Positions 11,651 to 25,798 of a stretch of 64,000 nucleotides of DNA are shown piece by piece (positions within the stretch are counted from its first letter, which is position 1; the number at the start of each line of letters is the position of its first letter). The stretch is from Myotis daubentonii. Taxonomy: Eukaryota > Chordata > Mammalia > Chiroptera > Vespertilionidae. Both the position numbers and the translations under genes were made by a program. The stretch is taken from the NCBI RefSeq assembly GCF_963259705.1, contig NC_081849.1, forward strand, positions 51,928,093-51,992,092, given 5' to 3'. The notes beneath the pieces are model-generated. The model did no database searches and was not told the DNA's origin. It worked only from the letters and a program-made list of their open reading frames with translations.

Positions 11651-12704
11651 AGCTGTTTAGGACACAAAGTTTTCTGGCTTATTTTGATGTTTCAAAGGCC
11701 TTTATTTATTTTTGTTTATTTTTAAAGGTATTTTTAAATGGAAAAGCACTAATTGCTTTGATTAATCTCTAAGCATTATGGGCTCTTTTATATGAACTCT
11801 GGCTGGTTTCAAAATACCAATAAACATCATTGATACTCAGAAAACACTTAATTTTATATCTCTATCCTAATTAAATGACTTGTACGATTTGAAATTCTAT
11901 ATTTTTATCATAGTGAATAAACTGTCTTGATTTATAGTAATTACCTACTAATTTTTATTCCTTTTCCAATGAAAATTAACATTCTTTAGAAGAAAGTTAC
12001 CTCATTACAATAGCACAAGAAATACATAGACAATCATATTTGTATATCTTTGCAAAGATGTTGCATGAAAAGCCCATAAGCTACAAAGAGATTTAAGAAA
12101 AGTAAAGGGATAAGTGGATCTTACTATAAAAGAAAGGATATAAATTATTCCTTTGGTTAAGTGCTTTATTTCTTTCCATGCTGTTTCTCTTCTATTTGCC
12201 AAAAGTAAAAATGAATTTTCCCTGTAACCTATATACTTTTTCCCTTGAGCTTTAATAACAACTGTCTATTTTGCTTTTTATTGTCATGGTTATTAAAGGT
12301 AAATATTCAGCTAATACTAAAATATCTTGTCTTTTTGCTTTACTGTATCTCTTTGAGGAAATATATTTTACAGACTTTACTTTATATTTACACTTCAGCT
12401 AGTAGGTAACATAAAAGTGGTTTTTCAGGTATAACTGTTAATTGACGTAATATTTTCATAAATAATGCCAATATTAAATAACTTCCCTCAAATTGCTAAT
12501 GATACTCTTTAAAATGCTCAGGAATATTTTATTCCTGGTCTAGCACATTTTAAGGACATTGTACTTTACCTAAAATACATTTGTAATTTAATGATTTCCA
12601 AGCCATATTGTAGTCAGTGACTTTTCTTTAGCCTGTGAGTGTTACCATTACATTTAGGGGAATAACCCAAAGTTATATTTGTTTTTTAAAAGTTGTGTGA
12701 TTAG
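11651..12704. other. AT-rich intron, nothing recognised
   Basis: One kilobase of AT-rich intron with no identified feature. Confidence 0.4.
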
Positions 12705-13705
12705 AGCCAGGTGTCTGTCAGTGAACGAATGGATAAGGAAGATGTGGTATATACACAATGGAATATTATGCAGCCACGAGAAGGAAAGAAATTCTGCCAT
12801 TTGCAGCAACACGGATCAATCTTGAGGGCATTATGCTAAGTGAAATAAGTCCTATAGAGAAAGGCAAATACTGTATGATATCAGTTGTATGTGGGACCTT
12901 AAAGAGCTCAATTCATAGAAATAGAGAGGAGAGTTGTGATTATCAGAAGCTGGAGGATGGACAAAGTAGGGTTGGTCAAAGGGTCAACACTTCCAGTTAT
13001 AAGATGAATGAATTCTGGGGATCTAATGTACAGCATTTTTATTATCTATATTAATAAAAGCCTATGTGGTCGTCACGCCCTCATGCTGTGACGCCCTCAT
13101 GCCGCAACGAGCTATCACCAGGAGGCTGCGTGTCCAGCGGGCGTGTGCAGGTGGGCGGGGCTGTGTGCGCTCGCAGGTGGGTGGAGGCTTGATGCTGCGT
13201 GTGCCGCACGGAGGCGGGGCCTGTGGCTTCGCATGGCAAGGCCTGGTCATCCGCGGCTCCGTCCCGTGAGGCCTTGGAGTCCCACAGCTCCACATGGCAT
13301 GGAGGCGGGACCCCTGGCTCCAGCCTACCTCTTTGGGGCAATCTATTGAGGAGCCCCAGATGGGTGGGCAGGGCCTACATCTTTGGGACGATCAACTGGG
13401 GGCTCCCGCACTGTGAGAGGGCACAGGCCAGGCTGGGGACCCCCCCCCCCACAAGTGTATGAATTTCTTGCACCAGGCCTCTAGTAGTTAATAATACCGA
13501 ATTACATACTTGAAAGTTGCTAAGGGAGCAAATCTCAAATGTTCTTACTACAAAAAAGAAACTGTAATTAAGTGATGGGATGGAGGTGTTAGCTAATGCT
13601 CTGGTGGCATCATTTTGCAATATATAAATGTAGCAAATGAACACATTGTACACCTTAAACTTACAGAATATTTGTCAGTTATATCTCAGTAAAGCTGGAA
13701 AATTA
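12705..13705 (+). mobile_element. Old L1 3' end interrupted by a Helitron
   Basis: AATGGAATATTATGCAGCCA, GGCATTATGCTAAGTGAAAT and later CAGTTATATCTCAGTAAAGC are the ordered landmarks of an L1 ORF2 end and 3'UTR. The Helitron at 13045-13484 splits it. Confidence 0.85.
13045..13484 (+). mobile_element. HeliBat-type Helitron, 440 bp, CpG-rich interior
   Basis: Starts TCTATATTAATAAAAGCC and ends TTGCACCAGGCCTCTAG, between A (13044) and T (13485). The interior (about 13080-13440) is GC- and CpG-rich, unlike the surrounding intron, and ends with a C10+ run near 13440. No rep/helicase is present. Confidence 0.92.
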
Positions 13706-14347
<642 letters not shown>

Positions 14348-14426
14348 TAACTTTTTGTTAAAGCGTTCATTATAAAGGGAGAATCTTTATCATTTTAGGT
14401 TTAATAATTAATGTAAATCCCTAAAT

Positions 14427-14649
14427 CAGTGGTTCTCAACCTTCCTAATACCCCGACCCCTTAATACAGTTCCTCATGTTGTGGTGACCCCCAATTTCAT
14501 TGTTACAAATTGAACATAATTAAAGCATAGTGATTAATCACAAAAACAATATGTAATTATATATGTGTTTTCTGATGGTCTTAGATGACCCCTGTGAAAG
14601 GGTCCTTCGACCCCCAAAGGGGTCGTGACCCACAGGTTGAGAACCGCTG
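14427..14649 (-). mobile_element. SPIN-type non-autonomous hAT transposon, 223 bp
   Basis: Begins CAGTGGTTCTCAACCTTCC and ends GGTTGAGAACCGCTG, with the SPIN landmarks CTTCGACCCCCAAAGGGGTC and ATTAATCACAAAAACAATAT inside. The 8-base target duplications are CCCTAAAT (14419-14426) and CCCTAGAT (14650-14657), 7 of 8 alike. SPIN elements are a documented case of horizontal transfer among tetrapods, including the little brown bat. Confidence 0.92.
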
Positions 14650-14657
14650 CCCTAGAT

Positions 14658-15092
14658 CTACTAAATTACTACTATTTGCTAAATTGTATAAGAAGGGATT
14701 TTTAGCCATATATCTAATCTTTTTAATAGCAGATATAGCTGTGTGTAGTTATCTCAAGGATAATTGATACTGGCTGGGCTGAAATCCTAGCTCATTCACT
14801 CATTAAGCAACTATGGGCATTATCTCATTTAATCTGCCTAATAGTACTGTAACCCATCTATCTCTGTATCTCTTATATATTTTACCTCTATTTTACATAT
14901 GAAGAAATTGAGGACTATAGTTTTGTTGGGGTTTTCTCCTCCTAGGAACATGTACTAGCATAGCCCAATAGAACAAAATTTGGGGAAGGCTAGTCTAGAC
15001 CAAATTAACTTACAAATATTTATGTAAATTTTAGTAAAGAAAATATAGTAGTTATGGCAGAAGAAACCCAAGTAGTATATAAAAACAAGTCC
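14658..15092. other. Intron with possible MIR/L2 remnant
   Basis: TATCTCATTTAATCTGCCTA, then TATTTTACATATGAAGAAAT around 14820-14910, resembles a decayed MIR or L2 tail; the rest is unrecognised. Confidence 0.4.
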
Positions 15093-15248
15093 AGTCCTGG
15101 CTGGTTTGGCTAAGTGGCTAAAGCATTGGCCTGTGGACCAAAGGGTCTTGGGTTCAATTCCTGGTCAAGGGCACATACCTTGGTTGCAGGTTCCCCAGCC
15201 TTGGTAGGGGTGCTTACAGGAGGAACCAATTGATGTGTCTCACGTAGA

Positions 15249-15306
<58 letters not shown>

Positions 15307-15470
15307 CCTCCCTCCCTCCCCCTCTTCCTCTCCTCCCTCTCCCTCTCTCCCCCTCTCTCTCCTCCCTCCCCCCCTCCTCTCTTTCTTCCACTCTCTCTAG
15401 AAATCAGTTGGGGTGTGTGTGTGTGTGTGGAAATCCTCTGGTGAGGATAAAAAACAAACAAACAAAAAAC
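15093..15470 (+). mobile_element. Ves-type SINE with long pyrimidine tail
   Basis: AGTCCTGGCTGGTTTGGCTA, GGTTCAATTCCTGGTCAAGG and GGTTGCAGGTTCCCCAGCC are Ves SINE landmarks. A long (TC)n/CCCTC tract (15250-15400) and a CAAA-type tail follow. Confidence 0.9.
15250..15400 (+). repeat. Polypyrimidine (TC)n/(CCCT)n tract
   Basis: About 150 bases are almost entirely C and T; the tract expanded within the SINE's own pyrimidine-rich region. Confidence 0.95.
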
Positions 15471-15767
15471 CCAGGTCCAATTAGGGATTGTTTCACAAAT
15501 GTGAGGATGATTCAACATTACGGAATGTATTAGTTACATTCATTGCATCAGGAGGTCAAAATAGATGCTAAAAAAACTCTTCATAAAAACTCAGTATTCA
15601 TGTATGATAAAATTTTCTTAAAAATAGGGTATATCTTAATATGACTAACTGCACGTATTGTGAGATTTTACTAATAAAATATTGGAAGTGTTTTTGTTAT
15701 AATAAAAATCAAGTCATAGATGTCTGTAATTATTGATATTATTTGCTAATATATAGATGCTCTAGAC

Positions 15768-16257
15768 CAGTGGTTCCCAACATGGGGCACATGCCCTACA
15801 GGGGGGCAATTGGATTTTTAAGGGGGGCAGTTTGAGAATGAGTTATTATGAACAGTGAATTTTTTGCATGTCTTATGGTTCTGGAGGTCTCATATACAGT
15901 ATATATCTATATCTATAGATATAGATACAGATATTGACATATTTATGCATTTCAGTTTTCTATTATATGTTTTGAAACTTTATTTGCTAGTTTTTTCAAA
16001 TCACTTCATATTATTATTTTTTTTTAACAATTTCATAGTGATTTCTTCCTCAGTACTTCAACTGTCTGTTCCTTTATTTTTCTCTTTCATGGATGCCATG
16101 TTCTTTGGAAGCTTGTTTAGACCAAGTTAATGGCCTTTTAGGCTTCCCCCATGTGAATAGGAATTCACTTTTTGAATAATATATCACGGAGGGGTGGGCA
16201 TCAGGATTTCAGAGATGCTTAGGTGGGGCATGGCCAAGAAAAGGTTGGGAACCATTG
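15768..16257. mobile_element. Non-autonomous hAT transposon, 490 bp
   Basis: Ends are CAGTGGTTCCCAAC and GTTGGGAACCATTG, with perfect 8-base target duplications CTCTAGAC at 15760-15767 and 16258-16265. A 24-base AT-rich palindrome lies inside at 15904-15927. No transposase-like frame is present. Confidence 0.88.
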
Positions 16258-16359
16258 CTCTAGACAGAGCAGTGAAAAAAAAGAAATAATTGATATCATT
16301 ATTTGCATACAATATTATATATTTAGAAAATCAAAGTGAATGAACTGAACTATTAAAAC

Positions 16360-17045
16360 TAATGATAGGACAGCTAAAATGGAAGATACTGACAATATCA
16401 AATATTGATGAAGATGTGGAACAACTAGAAGAGCTATACTTTGCGGCAGGGCCGAGGGGACACAAAATGGTACAGCCACTTTGGAAAACAATGTGGCATT
16501 CTCTTCAAAAGTTCAGTATACACTGACCATACAGCCCAGCGGTTCCACTCTTTAGTATCTGTCCATGAGAAGTAAACACATGTCCACACAAAGATTTATA
16601 CAGCAATGTTCATGGAGGCATTATTCATAAGAGTGAAAAAATGGAAACAAACCAATATCCATCAGCTAGTGAATGGATAAACATTTCATATATCTATACA
16701 GTGTAATGCTACTTAGCAGTAAAAGGAAGGGCCTACCGATACTTAGATGGTTGAATCTCAAAAACATGCTAAGTGAAAAAAGTGAGGAGCAAAAGACTGC
16801 ATACTATATGATTCATTATATTAAATTCTCAAAAAGGCAAAATTATAGAGACAGAAAGTATTAGGGTTAGGAATTGACTACAGAGAGGCCCTAGGGAATT
16901 TTTCAGAATGATGGAAGGTTCTAAATGTGATTATACTCGTAATTGGATGGCTGTGTATATTTACAAAGCTTAATGAACTGCATACTTAAAATGGGAGGAT
17001 TTTATTGTCCACCATTTATACTTCATCAGAGCTGTAAAAAAAACT
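16360..17045 (+). mobile_element. Old L1 3' end
   Basis: CAGCTAGTGAATGGATAAAC, CATACTATATGATTCATTAT and the A-rich end at 17035-17042 follow L1M ORF2 and 3'UTR order, with all frames broken. Confidence 0.8.
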
Positions 17046-17599
17046 TGCAATTGCCAAGCAAGCCTCAGACATTTGAAGTGAAATTTCACATATGACTTCC
17101 TTTTTCTCCTTAATCTGATAGAATTAAAATATTATTCTTACTTTGTTTATTTCAAGCATCTTTTCTGTAAGACCCCAATGCATTTATAGTAGATCTGTTG
17201 ACTTGTTGACTTAACATAAAAGAATTATGTGCTTGTTCCCAATTTACACAGAGCTTTTTGGCATTTGGTTATGTGTAAAAATAATCATCTTTTGTTATAC
17301 ACACTGAACTTTTTGTAGGTGAGAGGTGAATGTTCTTTAAAATACTCTAAGAACAACAAAAAAAAAGGATTTTAGATAAAACAAAATTGGCACTTGTTTT
17401 AATTTTTGAAGCTTGATGATGTGCACCTGAGGATTCATTATGCTATTCTGTTTAATTATGTTGATGATTATATTTTTTCATAATAAAAACTGAGAACTTA
17501 ATGAGATGATTACATAAAATATAAACATAAAATCAGTACTTTTCTCTTAAATGTGAACTTCCGTACCCTCTACTTATAATGTTCTACCAAATGTGTGGG
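17046..17599. other. AT-rich intron, nothing recognised
   Basis: No feature identified. Confidence 0.4.
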
Positions 17600-18425
17600 G
17601 TTGTTTTCCACACCAGCCCATTCACCAACTCTTCAAATACAAACTAAGAGTTTCACAATTCCATTCTGACACTAACTGCCTAGAGTTGGCATAGGGGCCC
17701 CGCTGGTGAAGGGCTCGGCCTCACCAGACTGCCCCCACCTGCAGATGCCGTTGCAAGTCCCAAATTGTCTTCTGTACTTCTACCAACTGGCTATAAAGAA
17801 GGGATTCCCACAACCCCTTCATCAGTTCAATAATTGGCTGTAATGGCTCACAGAACTCAAAGAAACACATTTATTGGTGTGTTTTAATTGTATAATAAAG
17901 GATACAGATGAAGAGGAACATAGGGCAAGATCTGGGAGATCCTCAGTGCAGGCACGTATGTCCCCGTGAAGTTGGGGTATGTCACCCTTTGGTGGATATG
18001 GCTATGTGTTCACCAACCTGGAAGGTATCTGAACCCATAGTTCAGGGGTTTTTTATGGAGGTTTCATCACATATGCATGATCCACTATTAACTCAGTCTT
18101 CATCCCTTCTCCCTTCCTGAGAGGATGAGGCAGGGTGGGACTCGCCAAAAGTTTCAAGCTTCTAATCAAAGCTTGGTCTTTCTAGTGACAGGCCCCCATT
18201 CTGAAGGTATTTAGGAGCCTACTAAGAGCTGTCTCATTAGAACAAAAAAGACTCTTGGCTCCTACCACCCAGGAAATTCCAAGGAATTTAGGAGCTCTGT
18301 GTCAGGATCTGGGGTCAAAAAATAAATATTGGAACAAAAGATGCTAATTGGCACTCCTATCACTCAGGAAATTACAAGAATTTTAGGAACTTTGTGTTAG
18401 GGACCAGGGCAGAAACCAAATATAT
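17600..18425 (+). mobile_element. Ancient solo LTR (ERVL-like, family not identified)
   Basis: GGCTGTAATGGCTCACAGAA, TATAATAAAGGATACAGATG, TTTTTATGGAGGTTTCATCA and CACCCAGGAAATTCCAAGGA are an order I associate with an old mammalian LTR. The end contains two similar copies of a block with CAGGAAATTnCAAG and TTTAGGA (about 18265-18310 and 18355-18400). No retroviral genes flank it. Confidence 0.5.
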
Positions 18426-18560
18426 ACTTCTGGCAATAATGTTATATAAATAATGAAAAATATAACATGCCTAAAATTAAACCTAAATGGCTGAGGTTTT
18501 CTTAAATGACTGACAAAATGGAAATAGAAAATACTTGCAAGTAATTGTCTCAGTGCAGGA

Positions 18561-18572
18561 GACAGACAGACA

Positions 18573-18623
<51 letters not shown>
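18561..18623 (+). repeat. (CA)n microsatellite
   Basis: CAGA units lead into about 23 CA units. Confidence 0.96.
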
Positions 18624-18625
<2 letters not shown>

Positions 18626-18753
18626 CAGTAGAGTCACATGGTATACTTAACTTACATGATTTCAACTATGCTTTTTCAGTAAAAATGGAACAGGGTAAAA
18701 ATTAAACAGTGCCAAAGATTATGTCTGCTATTCTACTTTAAAAGTGTATACAT

Positions 18754-20593
18754 CTGTGTTCATGGATTGGTAGAATCAACATCATCAAAATGTCCATACT
18801 ACCCAAAGCAATCTATAGATTCAATGCAATCCCCATTAAATTACCAACGGCATATTTCACAGATCTAGAACAGACGTTCCAAAAATTCATCTGGAATAAA
18901 AAAAGACCTCGAATAACTGCAGCAATCCTGAGAAAGAAGAACAAAGTAGGTGGGATCTCAATACCAGATATCAAACTGTATGACAAAGCCACTGTTCGTA
19001 AAACAGCTTGGTACTGGCACAAGAACAGACATATAGATCAATGGAATAGAATAGAGAACCCAGAAATTGACCCAAAGCACTATGCCCAATTAATATGTGA
19101 CAAAGGAGGCAAGAGCATACAATGGAGTCAAGACAGTCTCTCCAATAAATGGTGTTGGGAATTGGACAGATACATGCAAAAAGATGAAACTAGACCACCA
19201 ACTCACACCATACACAAAAATAAACTCAAAATGGATAAAAGACTTAAACGTAAGACGGGCAACCATAAAAATACTAGAGGAATCCATAGGCAGCGAAATA
19301 GCAAACATATGTCGAAGGAATTTCTTCTCTGTTAATGCTCCTAGGGCAATGGAAACTAAAGAGAAAATAAACAAATGGGACTACATCAAAATAAAAAACT
19401 TTTGCACAGGAAAGGAAACCATCAACAAAACAACAAGAAGACCCACTACATGGGAGAACATATTTGCCAATGATATCACTGATAAGGGTTTAATCTCCAA
19501 CATTTACAAGGAACTCATGAAAATAATAGGAAGATAAACAATCCAATCAACAAATGGGCAATGGACCTAGATAGACACTTTTTGAAAGAGGACATGAAAA
19601 CATGCTCTAAGTCACTAATTATATGAGAGATGCAAATCAAAATGACTATGCAGTATCACCTCACACCTGTCAGAATGGCTATCATCAACAAATCAACAAA
19701 CAACAAGTGTTGAGAGGATGTGGAGAAAAAGGAACCCTTCTGCACTGCTGGTGGAAATGCAGACTGGTGCAGCCATTGTGGAGAACAGTATGGAGCTTCC
19801 TCAAAAAACTAAAAATGGAACTCCCATTTGACCCAGTGATCCCACTTCTAGGAATATATCCCAAGAAGCCAGAAACACCAATCAGAAAGGATATATGCAC
19901 CCCTATGTTCATAGCAACACAATTCACCATAGCTAAGATTTGGAAACAGTCTAAGTGCCCATCAGCAGATGAGTGGATTAGAAAACTGTGGTACATCTAC
20001 ACAATGAAATACTACGCTGCAGTAAAAAAGAAAGAACTCTTGCCTTTTGCAACAGCATGGATGGAAATGGAGAGCATTATGCTAAGTGAAATACGCCAGT
20101 CAGAGAAAGATAAATATCACATGATCTCGCTCATTTGTGGACTATAGAGAACAACATAGACCAGGGGTTCTCAAACTTTTTAAACAGGGGGCCAGTTCAC
20201 TGTCCATCAGACTGTTGGAGGGCTGGACTATAGTTTAAAAAAAACTATGAACAACTTCCTATGCACAGTGCACATATCTTATTTTGAAGTAAAAAAACAA
20301 AACGGGAACAAATACAATATTTGTATTTGCACGAACAAGGACAGATCCAAAGACGGAGAAACAGCGATCAGACTATTAATCCCCAGAGGGAAAGTAGGGG
20401 AGGGTGGGGGTAAGGAGAAGAGATCAACCAAAGGACTTATATGCATGCATATAAGCCAAACCAATGGACATGGACAACAGGAGGGTGAGAGCATGAGTCG
20501 GGGGGCGGGGGAAGGATGGGGGTTAATGGAGGGGATGAGGACACATTTGTAATACCTTAACTAATAAAGAATTTAAAGTAAAAAAACAAAAAC
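18754..20593 (+). mobile_element. 5'-truncated L1 (ORF2 C-terminal part plus 3'UTR)
   Basis: Starts within ORF2 (protein landmarks [48 protein letters not shown]) and runs to the 3' end TAATAAAGAATTTAAAG and an A-rich tail. The frame shifts twice (segments 18790-19335, 19097-19537, 19623-20147). Target duplications AAAGTGTATACAT (18741-18753) and AAAGTATATACAT (20594-20606) match at 12 of 13 bases. A truncated hAT piece is nested at 20162-20332. It lies in sense orientation in the GLCCI1 intron. Confidence 0.93.
20162..20332 (+). mobile_element. Truncated hAT fragment nested in the L1 3'UTR
   Basis: CAGGGGTTCTCAAACTTTTT and GGGGGCCAGTTCACTGTCCA mark one hAT terminus and its body, but the matching far terminus is missing. 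L1 sequence resumes at GAACAAGGACAGATCC. No target duplication is visible. Confidence 0.7.
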
Positions 20594-20820
20594 AAAGTAT
20601 ATACATTATACATGCAGTCATACCTATATACTTGCATAACGGATTATTTTGATTGTGATTTTTACATTCCTTATAGTAGAACCTAAATTTCTGTATGTGT
20701 ATCTGAACTTACATTGTTTTGAAAGGTCATTGTGTTTCTAATTTCAAATTTTCCATACTCTTTAGTTTTGATTTCTTTGACCACAAATAATTTGGTACTA
20801 CCTTATCTTCTGATTTGTAG

Positions 20821-21018
<198 letters not shown>

Positions 21019-21054
21019 TAACTGTCTCAAAAGTTCTTTTTTGGTAACAGTTTT

Positions 21055-21965
21055 AAATGTAATTCACATACCATAAAGTTTACATGTTTAAAGTGTACAA
21101 TTCAGTGGTTTTTAGCATATTCACAGAGTTGTGCAACCATCTGTACAATTGATTTTGCAGCGTTTCATCACCAAAAAGAAACTCCATACCCTTGAGCAGT
21201 CATCCCTCATTTCCCTCCAATGGTCCCAGCCCTAGGCAACCACAGATCTACCTTCTCTGTTTAAGGACTTGCCTGTTCCGGACATTTCATATAAATGCAA
21301 GCATGTACTCTGTAGCCTTTTGTAACTGCTTTTTTTATCCACTTGTCAGAAGTTTCTCTTCTGTTTTAACATGTATAAGTGCTTCATCCCTTTTTATTGC
21401 CAAATAATAGTCGGTTGTGTCTGGATCTTATTTATCCTGTCATCAGTTGATGAACATTGGTATTATTTCTACTTTTTGGCTATTATGAGTAATGCTGCTA
21501 TGAAATTGATATACCAGTTTTCATGTGAGCATAATGTTTTCATCTCTCTCGGGTTTATACCTAGGGTAGTATTGTTGGTATGGTATCATGGTAACTTTTT
21601 GTTTAACCTTTTGAGGAACTGCCAGACTGTTTTCCAGAGTGGCTGCAGTGCACCATTTTACATTCCCACCAGCAGTGTATGAAGGTTCTAATTTCTGCAT
21701 CTTCACCAACATTTGAAATTATCGGTTTTATTTTAGCCATCCTAGTGGATGTGAAATGGTATCTCGTCATTGGGACTGAGAGGCATTTCCTGATGGCTAA
21801 TGATGTTAAACTTCTTTTCATGTATTATTGACCATTTGTGCATCTTCTTTGGAAAATTGTCTATACTTTGCCCCATTTTAAAATTAGGTTATTTTTCAAT
21901 TATTGAATTGTAAAAGTTCTTTGTAAATTCTTTATTTTCTAAATAAAAGGCCCTTATTAGAAGTA
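21055..21965 (-). mobile_element. Old L1, minus strand
   Basis: TAAAGTGTACAATTCAGTGG, CTTTTTATTGCCAAATAATA and TTTTGGCTATTATGAGTAAT are antisense L1 3'UTR/ORF2 landmarks in order. Open frames here are remnants. Confidence 0.85.
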
Positions 21966-23624
<1,659 letters not shown>

Positions 23625-23900
23625 TAGTTTAATTGGTTTCATTTTGAGATATTTTTACATGTGAAGTGCCCAGATCTTAAGTGCTCAGTGCAATGAATTT
23701 TTGTAAGTGGATGCAGATCAAGATTTAGAATGTTTAGCACCCCAGAGCCTCTCAGCCCCCTTCCCAGCGGTATCCTTCCCCTCTACCTGGAAGTCACCAC
23801 CATTCTGACTTTCATCACCATAATCGAGTTTGTCTGTGTTACTATATTTCCTAGAAGTGAAATGGCATTTTGTGTCTGGCTTCTTTCATTCATCATTATG
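23625..23900 (-). mobile_element. Old L1 fragment, minus strand
   Basis: AGTGCTCAGTGCAATGAATT, CTGGAAGTCACCACCATTCT and TTTGTGTCTGGCTTCTTTCA match antisense old L1 3'UTR landmarks. Confidence 0.6.
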
Positions 23901-25663
23901 CCTGACTGTCTGCTGAGATTTAAATGGAACCTACTTTGGACTTTGTCCTCTGCTCTTATTTCCGTGGGTAGATCTCAGCGGTTCTCTCCTTTCTTTTTGC
24001 CCTTTCCTTTCTGAAAGCCTTATGAGCTCCCTTACCCCATTAAGGTTGTATTGATCAGGATAGCACCTAAGGCATCTTTGCTTCAAGTGGGAAGTCTTCA
24101 ATTGGTAGGATGTTAGACCAGGAAACTGTCATCTCACTGAGGCATCCTACCAGAGCAAATGTCTTTAATCACTCCCTTGTAGCATTTTCAGTAGAACAAT
24201 CAAGAAAACACTTTGCTTCTAGTAGGAGCATTTGTTTTGAAGGTAAATGGAAGTGTGAAATAACTTTAAACATGTTTTAAGCTACACAGGTGGTAAATGG
24301 CAAAACAGGTCTGTCTGATTGATGCCAAAGCCCATATTCTTTGTTAACACCCATAGAAAAGATAAGTATGTTTCAGATTGACCACTTTTGCTGCTTATTA
24401 GGACTTATAGTTGGTTTAAAATGAAAAGTAAACATAATAGTGACAGTATAACTAGACAATTAATTTTGGAGTTTTGTTTTCTTCTTTTTAAGTTTAATAC
24501 TCGGGGTAACTAAGAGACGCTGACCCACAAAGGACATATTTTAACAAGTTGACAGATGAGTTCCATCTTGGTTCACTGGTTGTGAGGTTGCCTTCAGGAC
24601 TCTATAAGTGTCTGTATTCCATGAGACAGATAAATCTGGGGCTCTGCAGTTCGATTCGAAGTTTAAAACCGTATATGTTCTTTAATGCCTTTTTTTCCTG
24701 AAGACTTACAATCTGTGTTCTTATGAGAAGGTATATTCATGCCACTTTCCTGCACTGCAAGGTCTTCTGCAGGGAGCACTCTTAACACCTGAGTGCGTTG
24801 ACACACAGGAATGGACTTGAGTCCTTAAAGTTTGGGGCATAAACCTTGCATTAATTCTCAAGGATTCCATAAATGGTAGCTGCTGCTATAAAAATAATAA
24901 TCATTATTATTATCTCCCCAGTGCAAACTTTTTCTCTACAACAGCAATTTTCAACCAGTTTGCTACAAGAATTTTTAAAACATTTAGTCAGGGACACTGA
25001 CCTCTTTTCCCTCTTAGATTGTCAAATTAAAAAAATGACAACAGCCAATACAACAATAAACATCTGGTGTGAATGAATCAAAATGATACCTTATGGGGGT
25101 GGGGAGGTCAGATCTCTATGTACAGTCTAAATTCTGGTGATTTTTTTAAAGGTACTTATTTTATCTTATACTTGTCATTTTTTGCAATAAAACGTAAATT
25201 GCTCTTTTGTTTCCGTATATTTCCAGTAAAGAAAAAAGTGAAATTTAATAGGTTTCTAACAGGTTTACATCATTAACTATGAAAACAGAATTGATTCTAT
25301 AATGTTGTAGTCAACTAGGATTGATTTGGAGCACCCCCATGTTGTTCAGTTCTGTGGTAGACTAGCCAGTTCAGACATCCTGGGGCCTTGGTAGCATTCA
25401 CAGGAGGGGAGGGACACCACTGGAATATGCGTTCTAATGAGAGGTGAGCTGGTGCTTCTTCCGGCACTCCTCTATTCAACACTTACTTCTGCCTCTGTCT
25501 AGCAGCTCTTCTCCATGAGTCCTGTGTCATCTGAGACCTCTAAAGTAGTATTAGTTGGTTAGCCTGCTGGTTTTTTCTTGGGTGATTGCAGTTGTAGCAC
25601 CAGGACAGAAACACTCTGACTATGGAGAAAGGCCCAGCTTGGAGAGACTGCTTTCATGTTTTG
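23901..25663. other. Intron, nothing recognised
   Basis: About 1.8 kb without identifiable repeats or genes; AT-rich, with a small ATT/ATA run near 24890. Confidence 0.4.
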
Positions 25664-25798
25664 GCGTGTGTGTGTGTGTGTCTGTGTGTGTGTCTGTGTG
25701 TGTGTTGTGTGTGTCTGTGTGTGTGTCTCTGTGTGTGTCTGTGTGTGTCTGTGTGTGTGTCTATGTGTGGTATGTGTGTGTCTGTGTGTGTGGGGGGG
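25664..25798 (+). repeat. Imperfect (GT)n with GTCT interruptions
   Basis: About 135 bases of GT/GTCT units ending in a G10-like run. It lies 19 bp upstream of the L1 target duplication. Cys/Val-rich frames across it are artefacts. Confidence 0.95.

Noticed and set aside
15904..15927. 24-bp palindrome
   Set aside because: AT-rich TATC/GATA-type sequence in a hAT interior; such palindromes arise easily and it is not comparable to the 40-bp mixed-sequence one.
17600..18425. Endogenous retrovirus with genes
   Set aside because: Only an LTR-like sequence is seen; no gag, pol or env-like frames flank it.
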